DNA of 34,810 bases from Bacteroidales bacterium (GCA_029218405.1 JAQXRG010000028.1:1-34810), one strand, 5' to 3'; positions 16,884-25,151 are shown, counted from the first letter of the stretch. Notes: generated by a model not told the origin, from the letters alone. Made by a program: numbers and translations.

Positions 16884-17492
16884 ATGCTGATAGAACAACC
16901 TCCCCTACTGCTCCGATGGCTCTACCCAAGGGCCTTGTGGCGCATGGATCCGCAGGAGAAAGCGGTGTACCTGACGTTCGACGATGGTCCAATACCCGGG
17001 GTCACTCCCTGGGTATTGGACCTGCTGGACCATTACGGCATCAAGGCTACCTTCTTCATGGTGGGCGACAACGTGCGGAAGCATCCGGAGGAATTCCGGA
17101 GGGTAGTGGAACGGGGACACCGCATCGGCAACCATACGTTCAACCACATCCGTGGCTTCGAGTACCGGGCCAAGAACTACCTGGCCAATACGGAAAAAGC
17201 CAACGAATACCTGCACACGGACCTGTTCCGGCCTCCCCACGGCCACATGGGCTGGATGCAGTACCATGTGCTGAAGAAACAGTACAGGATTGTGATGTGG
17301 GACTTGGTGACGCGCGACTACAGCTGGCGGCTGACCGGCCCGCAAGTGTTCGAGAACGTGAAGAAGTATGTACGGAACGGCTCTATCATCACGTTCCACG
17401 ACTCTCTGAAATCGGAGCCTCGACTGAAATACGCGCTACCCCGCTCCATCGAATGGCTGATGGAGCAGGGGTATGCGTTCAAGACGTTCTAA
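16884..17492 (+). CDS. NodB-family polysaccharide deacetylase
   Basis: This 202-residue enzyme has a single NodB homology domain. The catalytic motifs are all present: TFDDGP with D33 and D34, the metal-binding histidines H84 and H88 in NHTFNH, the RPPHG arginine motif at 116-120, MWDLVTRDYSW at 138-148, and the closing TFHDS. It should remove N- or O-acetyl groups from a glycan. There is no signal peptide, which leaves the compartment open. The gene starts 7 bases after the DUF2723 gene and is almost certainly co-transcribed with it. Its last 4 bases overlap the end of the convergent DUF4861 gene, with no separate terminator visible. Confidence 0.93.
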   Translation: MLIEQPPLLLRWLYPRALWRMDPQEKAVYLTFDDGPIPGVTPWVLDLLDHYGIKATFFMVGDNVRKHPEEFRRVVERGHRIGNHTFNHIRGFEYRAKNYLANTEKANEYLHTDLFRPPHGHMGWMQYHVLKKQYRIVMWDLVTRDYSWRLTGPQVFENVKKYVRNGSIITFHDSLKSEPRLKYALPRSIEWLMEQGYAFKTF

Positions 17493-18718
17493 ATCCTTAC
17501 TTCTAACGGTGCCCGGACCTGGGCGGCCACACGCTCCATGCTGTGGGTCCAGTCGTCCATGGAAGGGATGCCAGCCTTGCTCCATCCTGCCCCCCAGTAG
17601 TAGGTGAAGGTGTCATGGGGCTGGTAGTCGGCAATGCCGATGACATGGCCGATGGCACTGCCCGCCGGCTGCTCCAACGGCACGACTTTCGTGGCGGACA
17701 CCGCTTGCGGGAAGACCATCCCGATGTAGATGACCCCATTGTCATTGTGAGCATTGTTGGTGGAGTCGGCATACGCCACATAGCCCTTCTCCGCCGCCTG
17801 CACATATCCGTCGGGGTGCTGCTGGTGGAGCACGATGCCTGCGGCGACCGGGGTCGTGGCAGACAGGTAGTCGTAGCTGACGATGGTTTTGTTGAGCCAT
17901 GCTCCCTTGTCTAACTGGATATAGCGGGTCTCCACCACGTTCGAGTCGTTCCTGACCGTCTGGGGGGCAAACGTCAGCTTCACGGTGAAGCGCAACGGAC
18001 CGTTGTCCAATATCTCAAACTCCCGGTAGGCCTTGGGATACACCAGGTGGGTGTCATCGCTCATCAACGCCGCCATGCCGGCTCCCAACGTGGGACCCAC
18101 ATCGTACACGTCCATGCCCGTCCCATGGTCCACATGGTACGAGATGGCCCGCTGCAGGCTGTCCGCCTCGGCGTGCTTTCCTTCCTTCCTCAACTCACCG
18201 ATCCGCTGCCTTAACTCGGGATTCAGCTCTAAGGCATAGCGGTCCTCCAGTACCAAGTCGGGGATATTCTTGGTGAAGATGTCGTAGCCGTATAGCCGGT
18301 CGCCCCGGTCCAGGATGGCCGGGCCATAGAGGCGGTACGCGGACTTGTCGTTCTCCCAGCCGATATCGTCGAGCCGCTCGGGATACTGCCGCCCGAACAC
18401 CTGGGCGTTGACAAGCGACGGTGTGCCTTCCTGGATAAGGTAGCGGGAGGTGGCACACGAATCGACCGTAGCCGGGAAGATAATCTTGTTGTCGTGCGTC
18501 AGCTGGTAGGGCACTTCCTCCGCCCGCTCATTATATACCACAATCTGTGCCGTATCCGCCAGTGCCAGCCGGCTGAAGACCTCATCGGCCGAGACCTCCA
18601 CCATCTCACCAGAACGCTGGAAGCCCAACGGATTGGATACTTCCACCTGTACGGACTGCTGCCGTGCGCAACCGGCCAATGCCAGTCCGCACGCAAAAAT
18701 CAAGCCTGTTCTTTTCAT
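17489..18718 (-). CDS. DUF4861 family lipoprotein
   Basis: This 409-residue protein has a lipobox with Cys17 in LAGC, followed by ARQQ. There are no acidic residues, so it is probably retained in the periplasm. The body shows the DUF4861 pattern: SNPLGFQRSGEMVEVSADEV at the start, HVDHGTGMDVYDVGPTLGAG in the middle and FTYYWGAGWSKAG near the end. The family is often found beside pectin- and uronate-degradation genes in Bacteroidota, but its activity is not settled to my knowledge. Upstream, 139 bases away in the same direction, is a gluconate 5-dehydrogenase-like gene. No -7 box was found in the gap, so the two probably form a transcript with a hairpin between them. Confidence 0.88.
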   Translation of the reverse strand: MKRTGLIFACGLALAGCARQQSVQVEVSNPLGFQRSGEMVEVSADEVFSRLALADTAQIVVYNERAEEVPYQLTHDNKIIFPATVDSCATSRYLIQEGTPSLVNAQVFGRQYPERLDDIGWENDKSAYRLYGPAILDRGDRLYGYDIFTKNIPDLVLEDRYALELNPELRQRIGELRKEGKHAEADSLQRAISYHVDHGTGMDVYDVGPTLGAGMAALMSDDTHLVYPKAYREFEILDNGPLRFTVKLTFAPQTVRNDSNVVETRYIQLDKGAWLNKTIVSYDYLSATTPVAAGIVLHQQHPDGYVQAAEKGYVAYADSTNNAHNDNGVIYIGMVFPQAVSATKVVPLEQPAGSAIGHVIGIADYQPHDTFTYYWGAGWSKAGIPSMDDWTHSMERVAAQVRAPLEVRI

Positions 18719-18776
18719 CTGTTATTTATTAAGGTTGTTAGTAGGATTCGTAGGACTTCCAGCGGGGAGACAGCGG

Positions 18777-18826
18777 AAAGTGGGTGTGCCAAAACGTCGT
18801 TTCCGTCGTCTTGATACACCCACTTT
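18777..18826 (-). terminator. Inverted repeat between the dehydrogenase and DUF4861 genes
   Basis: A perfect 11-bp inverted repeat (AAAGTGGGTGT at 18777-18787, ACACCCACTTT at 18816-18826) encloses 28 bases that can form a small inner hairpin (AAAC-GTC-GTTT). It lies 31 bases after the dehydrogenase stop codon. No T-run follows on the minus strand, so it may be a partial terminator or an RNA-stabilising structure that sets the relative amounts of the two products. Confidence 0.5.
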
Positions 18827-18857
18827 ACAGGCCTTCCCCAATGGGGTTATCCGCTTA

Positions 18858-19652
18858 TTATTTCGGCTGCTTGCCGATGTAAGCCAGAATACCGCCGTCC
18901 ACGTACAATACATGGCCGTTCACGAAGTCGGATGCGTCGGAAGCTAAGAAGACGGCAGGACCCATCAGGTCTTCGGGGGTGCCCCAACGGGCAGCCGGTG
19001 TCTTGGCCACGATGAAAGCATCGAACGGATGACGGGAACCGTCAGCCTGACGCTCACGCAAAGGAGCGGTCTGCGGCGTGGCGATGTAGCCCGGGCCGAT
19101 GCCGTTACACTGAATGTTGAACTCGCCGTACTCGGAAGCGATGTTACGGGTCAGCATCTTCAGGCCACCCTTGGCGGCAGCGTAAGCGGAAACGGTCTCA
19201 CGACCCAGCTCGCTCATCATGGAGCAGATGTTGATAATCTTACCGTGCCCCTTCTTGATCATGCCAGGGATGACAACCTTGGAAACGATGAACGGAGCGT
19301 TCAGGTCCACGTCGATGACCTGACGGAACTCGGCTGCGGACATCTCGCACATAGGGATGCGCTTGATGATGCCGGCGTTGTTGACCAGGATGTCAATCAC
19401 GCCCACTTCCTGCTCAATCTGGGCCACCATAGCGCTCACCTGCTCCTCGTTGGTCACGTCGCAGACATAGCCGTGTGCGGTGATTCCTTTTTCCTGATAG
19501 GCAGCGATTCCTTTTTCCACCAGCTCCTGCTTGATGTCGTTGAAAACGATGGTCGCGCCAGCGTTGGCAAATGCGGTGGCGATAGCGAAACCAATACCGT
19601 AAGAAGCGCCTGTTACGAGCGCCACCTTACCTTCGAGTGAAAAGTTTACCAT
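18858..19652 (-). CDS. idnO: Short-chain dehydrogenase, gluconate 5-dehydrogenase-like
   Basis: This NAD(P)-dependent SDR probably interconverts gluconate and 5-ketogluconate or a related deoxy-sugar acid. It shows the cofactor motif TGASYGIG (14-21), NNAG (91-94), the active site Ser144/Ser147 with Y157-x3-K161, and a C-terminal FVNGHVLYVDGG. The overall wording (LEGKVALVTG, IKRIPMCEMSAAEFRQVIDVDLNAPF) matches the IdnO/KduD group, so 2-dehydro-3-deoxygluconate dehydrogenase is the main alternative. The start at 19652 was chosen over an upstream ATG because it gives the usual 264 residues and because the -7 box at 19703-19710 lies inside the longer version. A DUF4861 gene follows, suggesting uronate catabolism. 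The promoter is flanked by operator-like repeats. Confidence 0.85.
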   Translation of the reverse strand: MVNFSLEGKVALVTGASYGIGFAIATAFANAGATIVFNDIKQELVEKGIAAYQEKGITAHGYVCDVTNEEQVSAMVAQIEQEVGVIDILVNNAGIIKRIPMCEMSAAEFRQVIDVDLNAPFIVSKVVIPGMIKKGHGKIINICSMMSELGRETVSAYAAAKGGLKMLTRNIASEYGEFNIQCNGIGPGYIATPQTAPLRERQADGSRHPFDAFIVAKTPAARWGTPEDLMGPAVFLASDASDFVNGHVLYVDGGILAYIGKQPK

Positions 19653-19688
19653 AGTTCTTATCAATATATTAATTAAAAGTTGTGTCCT

Positions 19689-19754
19689 GCGTTTCTGAAC
19701 ATGACAAAAGTACGAAACAAATTGCGGACTCACCTATAATAATTGTTCAGAAAC
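19689..19754 (-). promoter_or_regulatory. Promoter and paired operator candidates of the dehydrogenase operon
   Basis: The -7 box TACTTTTG is at 19703-19710 on the minus strand. It is enclosed by a perfect 11-bp inverted repeat, GTTTCTGAACA (19689-19699) and TGTTCAGAAAC (19744-19754), whose centres are 55 bases apart. Each arm contains the small palindrome TTCTGAA and so could bind a dimer by itself. One site sits near the transcription start and the other upstream of the promoter. This suits repression by looping or an activator-repressor pair. Confidence 0.6.
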
Positions 19755-19820
19755 AGGGAGAAATTTGTCCACTTCCGACTTTTTAACGGCCTTAGACAAC
19801 CGATGGGACATTTTCTTCCC

Positions 19821-21239
19821 CTACTCGGACAGAATTTCACACAGCTGGTCCTGAAACGCACGCGCCTGCCTTACGGACAGTACGTTCTGGTGGAAGATGA
19901 CAAACGCCAGCCGGTGGCCGGACGACTGCTGGCGGACGTATCCGGCCAACGTGCTGACACCGGTCACCGAACCGGTCTTGGCCCGCACGTTGCGGTAGGC
20001 CTTGCCCTTCTTCATCCGGTGCTGCAGGGTACCGTCTATACCGGCAATGGGCAATGCGGCGTATAAAGCCGGGAAAAGCACCGAATCGGCGGCAGCGTAC
20101 TTCAGGTACTCCAAGAGCAGGTCGGGCGAGATGAGATCGTAAGGCGAAAGGCCACTGCCGTCCACAATGACACACTCCTCGGGCGAAAGACCCAGGCGTT
20201 GCCGCATGAACCGACCCACCGCCTCCTGTCCCTGCTCGAACCGCACCGGCAAGGTGCCCGAGGTCACTAATGCGGTATGGAAGAACAAGGCTTCCGCCGA
20301 GAGGTTGTCGCTTTCCTTCAGGGCCCGTTCCACCACCGCCTGCAGCGGACGTTCCACCTTGCCTACCAGCAACGCCTCGGAAGAACAAGGAGCCGTGGCC
20401 ACCCCTCCCGCCAGTTCAATGCCCGACTGCCGCAACCGGTACCGGAGGGTCTGCAGGAAAAAATCGGCCGAACCATATACAGACAATGCTCCGGAAAACG
20501 GACGCGCAGCATTGCCTGTCACCCGGATGTCGTTCTGATGTGTCATCCAGTCACGCGTCACCCGCAGCGGTGCCGCCGTAGCATCGTGGCTGACCGCACG
20601 GTTGTCCACCGTATAGTAATCGGACACCGGAGTCACCTCTACCAGGGGCACTTCGCCTTTCCGGGCAGGCGTGACCCGGATGTCCACACATCCCCGGTTC
20701 AGCATCAGGGGTGACAGATAGGGCTGGAACGCCGATGGGGCGTCATCCCAACACCACCCGCTTCCCCACGGTATGGAGTCCATCAGCGATACATCGCCCA
20801 CCAACCGCCCCTCCACATAGCGGATACCCGCCGATACGGCCGACGCTGCCAGGACCTGCAAATCCTCTTCGGAGAACTCAGGATCGAAGTGCCCCACCAC
20901 GTACAGGTCGCCCTTGAGGGTATCGCCCTGCAGGGTACCGGTCCTGGCCAGTTGGGTACGGAACATATAGTCCGTACCCAATTCTCCCAACGCAGTCACT
21001 GTCGTAATCACCTTTTCGGTCGAAGCCGGACGGAACAGTTTTTCGGCCTGGTAGCGGAACAACGGCTGCTGGTCGGTCAAGTCGTAAACAGCAATGCCCA
21101 CCTCGGAAGTCCGCAGCCACCCGGTAGCCGCCATCAATGCCTCCACCCGCTGCGCCAATGGCTGCGCCACTGCGTCGGCGACATAAATGCACAACAGGAC
21201 AACAAGTCCTATGCCCTTGCCCATCATCCTACAGTTCAC
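19821..21239 (-). CDS. dacB: PBP4-type D-alanyl-D-alanine carboxypeptidase/endopeptidase
   Basis: This 472-residue periplasmic enzyme trims peptidoglycan stem peptides and cuts cross-links (MEROPS S13). After a signal peptide (cleavage near ADAVAQ) the three penicillin-binding motifs are present: S73-T-E-K76, S310-D-N312 and K421-T-G423. The insertion between the first two motifs is typical of class C PBPs. The start at 21239 overlaps the lpdA stop by 11 bases. An ATG at 21227, directly after that stop, would give a cleaner signal peptide and is equally possible. It is the last gene of the PH-domain/lpdA operon, and no promoter was seen before it. Confidence 0.94.
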   Translation of the reverse strand: MNCRMMGKGIGLVVLLCIYVADAVAQPLAQRVEALMAATGWLRTSEVGIAVYDLTDQQPLFRYQAEKLFRPASTEKVITTVTALGELGTDYMFRTQLARTGTLQGDTLKGDLYVVGHFDPEFSEEDLQVLAASAVSAGIRYVEGRLVGDVSLMDSIPWGSGWCWDDAPSAFQPYLSPLMLNRGCVDIRVTPARKGEVPLVEVTPVSDYYTVDNRAVSHDATAAPLRVTRDWMTHQNDIRVTGNAARPFSGALSVYGSADFFLQTLRYRLRQSGIELAGGVATAPCSSEALLVGKVERPLQAVVERALKESDNLSAEALFFHTALVTSGTLPVRFEQGQEAVGRFMRQRLGLSPEECVIVDGSGLSPYDLISPDLLLEYLKYAAADSVLFPALYAALPIAGIDGTLQHRMKKGKAYRNVRAKTGSVTGVSTLAGYVRQQSSGHRLAFVIFHQNVLSVRQARAFQDQLCEILSE

Positions 21240-22572
21240 GGAAAATCTCTCCTACCGTGGGATGCGGGAAGACATACCGCTTCCAGTCCGACAATGTCCG
21301 GCGGTCCTCTATCATCATACCGGCCAGGACAATCAGTTCGGAAGCCGGATTGCCATACAGATGCACGCCCAGCAGCGTGTCATCCTCCTCGGCCACCAAT
21401 ACCTTGCAAATTCCGTTCACACCTTCGTTCTCCGCCACGAACCGGCCAGAGAAGGCCATCGGCAGCTTCCAGCTGCGGTAGGCGGTGCCTGTGGCCTGCA
21501 GCTGCTCCTCACTCTGTCCTACCGAAGCTACCTCCGGATTGGTATAGACCACACCCGGGATGGCCCGATAGCTCATCTCGTCGGGCACGCCCAGCATGTG
21601 ATGGACGGCCACTTCGGCCTCGCGCACCGCCGTATGGGCCAACAGGGAAACCCCGTTCAGGTCGCCGCATGCATAGACCCCTGGTACCGATGTCTGCAGG
21701 TGGCTGTCCACCTTCACCTGTCCGCGTCCGGTCCGCTCCAGCCGCAGGTTCTCCAGGCCAAAGCCCTCCGTGACCGGCCGACGGCCCACACTCATCAACA
21801 CTTTCCCCGCTTTCACACATCCTTCGCCTTCCGCCTGCTCGTACCAGATGTTCGTGCCGTCCTCCGCCTGCTCGAAACAGGTCACCTTGGTCCGCAACAG
21901 GAACTTCACGCCCCGCTTGGCGTAATCGGCCCGCAACAAGGCGGCTATCTCACGGTCAATGCCCCCGAGAATCTCGTCCAGCATCTCGATGACCGTCACC
22001 TGGACCCCTAAGCTGCTGAAGAACGACGCGAACTCCATGCCGATGACACCGCCTCCCACAATCGCCAGCGACTGGGGCAACACCTTGTTGTCGAGCGCGT
22101 CGCGATGGGTCCAGTACGGTACGTTCTCCAGTCCTGGAATGGGCGGTACGAACGTCTGACTGCCGGTGCAGAGCAACAGGTGGTCGCACGAATAGCGCTC
22201 ACCGTTGCAGACCACCGTGTGGGCATCCTCCACCCGTGCCTCGCCTGTCACGACGGTCACGTTCCGGGCAGCTAACTTCGACTTGACCCCCAGCACCAGC
22301 TTGCGGACCACCTTCGACTTGCGGGCGATGATTTTCCCCAGGTCGAACGAGGCTTCGGGCACAGCCACCGCATACTTCGACGCATGGCGTGCGTAATCAT
22401 AGACTTTGGCCGAATACAGCAAGGTTTTCGTAGGGATGCAGCCCTCGTTCAGGCAGACACCTCCCAGGCTGTTCTTCTCAAACAAGACCACACTCCAACC
22501 TGCCTTTCCGGCAGCTTCGGCGGCAGTGTATCCCGCAGGACCTCCACCGATAATGGCTAATTGGTAACTCAT
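21229..22572 (-). CDS. lpdA: Dihydrolipoyl dehydrogenase (E3)
   Basis: This 447-residue flavoprotein reoxidises dihydrolipoamide with NAD+ in 2-oxoacid dehydrogenase or glycine-cleavage complexes. It has the FAD motif GGGPAG near residue 10, the redox disulphide C40-x4-C45 in GGVCLNEGCIPTK, the NAD-binding GGGVIGMEFA, an ACGD FAD site, and the C-terminal catalytic pair H437 and E442 in HPTVGE. No E1, E2 or lipoyl-protein genes lie nearby, so its partner complex is not shown by the context. It follows the PH-domain genes by 20 bases and overlaps the dacB start, so it is in the middle of an operon. Confidence 0.95.
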   Translation of the reverse strand: MSYQLAIIGGGPAGYTAAEAAGKAGWSVVLFEKNSLGGVCLNEGCIPTKTLLYSAKVYDYARHASKYAVAVPEASFDLGKIIARKSKVVRKLVLGVKSKLAARNVTVVTGEARVEDAHTVVCNGERYSCDHLLLCTGSQTFVPPIPGLENVPYWTHRDALDNKVLPQSLAIVGGGVIGMEFASFFSSLGVQVTVIEMLDEILGGIDREIAALLRADYAKRGVKFLLRTKVTCFEQAEDGTNIWYEQAEGEGCVKAGKVLMSVGRRPVTEGFGLENLRLERTGRGQVKVDSHLQTSVPGVYACGDLNGVSLLAHTAVREAEVAVHHMLGVPDEMSYRAIPGVVYTNPEVASVGQSEEQLQATGTAYRSWKLPMAFSGRFVAENEGVNGICKVLVAEEDDTLLGVHLYGNPASELIVLAGMMIEDRRTLSDWKRYVFPHPTVGEIFREL

Positions 22573-22592
22573 AAACTATTCGGATTGGATTG

Positions 22593-22982
22593 TCATTTCT
22601 CTTCGTATTCCATCAAGGGGTTGTGCTCCTTCATGCAGGCAATGAACCCCTTCTTATCGACCGGATTCAGCGTGACATACCCCTTGGTATGCTTCAACTG
22701 GATCTGCTGGCTGGACCATGCCTTCTTGTTGTACACCAACTTCGACACGCCATAGATGCGGACCATGCCGGTGAAGCCGCGCTTCATCCAGACATCCCCG
22801 TTCTCCTGCACGATAATTTTCGACAGGAACTGGTCCACCCAAAGCCCCAACGGGACCACGATGGCGATAAAGACTGTGTACTGATCCACCTTAATGGCGA
22901 ACCACAAAATGAGTGCGATGCACAAGATAGTCAGCAGAATCAGCGGATAAGAAGCCTTTCCCACTCTAAATGTCCTTTCCAT
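22593..22982 (-). CDS. Small membrane protein with bacterial PH-like domain (second copy)
   Basis: This 129-residue protein has two hydrophobic segments (about 13-50, SYPLILLTILCIALILWFA and TVFIAIVVPLGLW) followed by a soluble beta-rich domain. The domain ends with VTLNPVDKKGFIACMKEHNP, the pattern of bacterial PH domains (bPH_6/DUF1200-like). It starts one base after the stop of the similar 137-residue upstream gene, and the two look like diverged tandem paralogues that may form a heteromer. No function is known to me. A link to the downstream lpdA is only co-transcription. Confidence 0.8.
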   Translation of the reverse strand: MERTFRVGKASYPLILLTILCIALILWFAIKVDQYTVFIAIVVPLGLWVDQFLSKIIVQENGDVWMKRGFTGMVRIYGVSKLVYNKKAWSSQQIQLKHTKGYVTLNPVDKKGFIACMKEHNPLMEYEEK

Positions 22983-22983
22983 A

Positions 22984-23397
22984 TTATTCTATTATTAACA
23001 GGTTATTCTTCTTCCGCATCCAGCGCAGGAACTCCTCCTCGTTCTGAGGGGACACCTGTACGGATGCCATTTCCCCGTCGTCTTTGCGGTAATCAATCCG
23101 CAACCGACGCGCCGAGAGGGCCGGAGCCAGACTGAAGGCGCGCACCCGACGGACACGCACGATGGACGACAAAGCGATGTGCCGGCCAGGAACAAAACGT
23201 CCCGACGCAATCCACAGACAGCCGCCGTCCATCCGATAGCATGTGTGAACCAACATCTCAATCTCCAAAATCATTCCCGCGGCGGCCAGGAAAGCCCATC
23301 CTGCCGCATGTAACCAGAAGAAAGACAGCAACAGAGCGGCTGTCACCGCCATCAGCAACCAGTATCCTCCATCCACTCTCGACTGAAATGTTCTCAT
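22984..23397 (-). CDS. Small membrane protein with bacterial PH-like domain (first copy)
   Basis: This 137-residue protein begins with a short basic segment (RTFQSRVDGGYW), then two closely spaced hydrophobic helices (about 12-45). A soluble domain follows, with strands RHIALSSIVRVRRV and LRIDYRKDDGEMASVQVSPQNEEEFLRWM. This is the typical bacterial PH arrangement, ending in the helix that follows the last strands. It is the first gene of the four-gene unit ending with dacB. The weak -7-like TATCTTCA at 23429-23436 may be its promoter. Confidence 0.8.
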   Translation of the reverse strand: MRTFQSRVDGGYWLLMAVTAALLLSFFWLHAAGWAFLAAAGMILEIEMLVHTCYRMDGGCLWIASGRFVPGRHIALSSIVRVRRVRAFSLAPALSARRLRIDYRKDDGEMASVQVSPQNEEEFLRWMRKKNNLLIIE

Positions 23398-23428
23398 CCT
23401 TGCAACGCCTGTTTTTGTTAATTCAGCG

Positions 23429-23448
23429 TGAAGATAGTAATTTATCTT
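23429..23448. promoter_or_regulatory. Small palindrome in the divergent PH-operon/nadB region
   Basis: AAGATA-N6-TATCTT (23431-23436 and 23443-23448) is a perfect inverted repeat. On the minus strand it forms a weak -7 box, TATCTTCA, 31 bases before the PH-domain operon. It could be a promoter, an operator shared by the two directions, or both. Confidence 0.3.
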
Positions 23449-23480
23449 GGAAATCCGAGAATCTTAAACAGGTTTTTTTG

Positions 23481-23488
23481 TAGTTTTG
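23481..23488 (+). promoter_or_regulatory. -7 box of nadB
   Basis: TAGTTTTG fits the TAnnTTTG consensus and lies 28 bases before the ATG at 23517. No matching -33 element was seen. Confidence 0.5.
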
Positions 23489-23516
23489 CAGATGTATCTA
23501 TACATATCGTATCATT

Positions 23517-25097
23517 ATGGTAAGAAAATTCGATTTTCTCGTTATCGGTTCAGGAATTGCCGGAATGAGCTTTGCGCTGAAAGTAGCGCAAAAAGGGTCG
23601 GTCGCACTCATCTGCAAGGCCGGGCTGGAAGAAGCCAATACCTTCTACGCACAAGGGGGCATTGCTTCGGTCACCAACTTAAAGGTGGACAATTTTGAGA
23701 AGCATATCCATGACACGATGGTGGCGGGCGACTGGATCAGCGACCCTGCCGCTGTCGATAAGGTCATCCGTAACGCTCCTTCACAAATCGACGAACTCAT
23801 CCGATGGGGAGTCAATTTCGACAAGAAAGAGAACGGTGAGTTCGACCTGCACCGCGAAGGGGGACACTCTGAGTTCCGTATCCTCCACCACAAGGACAAC
23901 ACAGGCGCGGAAATCCAGACCAGCCTGATTGAGACAGTGAAGAGGCATCCTAACATCACGGTCTTCACCAACTTCTATGCCGTGGAAATCATCACACAGC
24001 ACCACCTCGGTATCATCGTGACCCGCCACACACAGGGCATCAAGTGCTTCGGCGCTTACGTGCTGAACGAGGCGACCGGCGAAGTGGACACTTTCCTGTC
24101 GAAAGTGACCATCATGGCCACCGGTGGCTGTGAGGCCGTGTACCGGCACACCACCAATCCCTTGGTGGCCACGGGCGACGGCATCGCCATGGTCTATCGG
24201 GCGAAAGGCGCTGTGAAGGACATGGAATTCATCCAGTTCCACCCCACGGCCCTTTACCATCCCGGCGACCGTCCCAGCTTCCTCATCACGGAAGCCATGC
24301 GCGGCTATGGAGGCGTGCTGCGCAACCTGGCCGGGGAAGAATTCATGCAGAAATATGACCCGCGACTCTCCCTTGCACCCCGTGACATCGTGGCCCGCGC
24401 CATCGACAGCGAGATGAAGCACCGGGGCGAGGACCATGTCTTCTTGGACGTGACGCACAAGGATCCCGAAGAGACCAAGAAGCATTTCCCCAATATCTAC
24501 AAGAAGTGCATGAGCCTGGGCATCGATATCACCAAGGAGTACATTCCTGTGGCGCCGGCCGCCCACTACCTCTGCGGAGGCATCAAGGTGGACCTCGACG
24601 GACAGTCCAGCATCAAGCGCCTGTACGCCTTGGGCGAATGTTCCTGCACCGGACTGCACGGCGGTAACCGACTGGCCTCGAACTCGCTCATTGAAGCGAT
24701 TGTCTATGCCGACGCAGCCGCCAAGCACGCCATGAGCGTCATCGACCGGTACGAGTTCAACGAGGACATCCCGGAATGGAACGCCGAAGGCACCATGAAC
24801 AACGAGGAACGCATCCTCATCACCCAAAGCATGAAAGAAGTCAACCAGATTATGGAATCGTACGTGGGTATCGTCCGTAGCAACGTGCGCCTGGTACGTG
24901 CCTGGAACCGACTGGACATCCTGTACGAAGAGACCGAACGCCTCTTCAAGCGTGTGAAAGCAACCCGCGAAATCTGCGAGCTGCGCAACATGATCAATGT
25001 GGGCTACCTGATTACCCGCCAGGCCATGGAACGGAAAGAAAGCCGGGGCCTGCACTACACCATCGACTATCCGCATCCGTCCGAGCGGCATGAATGA
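23517..25097 (+). CDS. nadB: L-aspartate oxidase
   Basis: This 526-residue FAD enzyme oxidises L-aspartate to iminoaspartate, the first step of de novo NAD synthesis. The FAD motif GSGIAG is near residues 11-16. The family signatures AQGGIASVT, HREGGHSEFRILHHKD, MEFIQFHPTAL and the flavin-binding stretch around residues 345-390 (APAAHYLCGG, LHGGNRLASNSL) are present. The C-terminal helical domain closes the protein. Those signatures separate it from fumarate reductase and succinate dehydrogenase flavoproteins. nadA and nadC are not in this window, so the gene is transcribed alone. It ends at a strong hairpin shared with the convergent protease operon. Confidence 0.96.
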   Translation: MVRKFDFLVIGSGIAGMSFALKVAQKGSVALICKAGLEEANTFYAQGGIASVTNLKVDNFEKHIHDTMVAGDWISDPAAVDKVIRNAPSQIDELIRWGVNFDKKENGEFDLHREGGHSEFRILHHKDNTGAEIQTSLIETVKRHPNITVFTNFYAVEIITQHHLGIIVTRHTQGIKCFGAYVLNEATGEVDTFLSKVTIMATGGCEAVYRHTTNPLVATGDGIAMVYRAKGAVKDMEFIQFHPTALYHPGDRPSFLITEAMRGYGGVLRNLAGEEFMQKYDPRLSLAPRDIVARAIDSEMKHRGEDHVFLDVTHKDPEETKKHFPNIYKKCMSLGIDITKEYIPVAPAAHYLCGGIKVDLDGQSSIKRLYALGECSCTGLHGGNRLASNSLIEAIVYADAAAKHAMSVIDRYEFNEDIPEWNAEGTMNNEERILITQSMKEVNQIMESYVGIVRSNVRLVRAWNRLDILYEETERLFKRVKATREICELRNMINVGYLITRQAMERKESRGLHYTIDYPHPSERHE

Positions 25098-25100
25098 TGA

Positions 25101-25151
25101 GTACGGCCGGAGGGGACTGTGCAGCGGATGCAGCACCCCCTCCGGCCGTAC
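25101..25151. terminator. Bidirectional hairpin between nadB and the protease operon
   Basis: A perfect 15-bp G+C-rich stem (GTACGGCCGGAGGGG at 25101-25115, complement at 25137-25151) fills almost the whole 60-base gap between two convergent genes. It has a 21-nt loop that can itself fold. Neither strand has a long T-run, but the stem strength and position indicate a shared transcript end. Confidence 0.8.
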
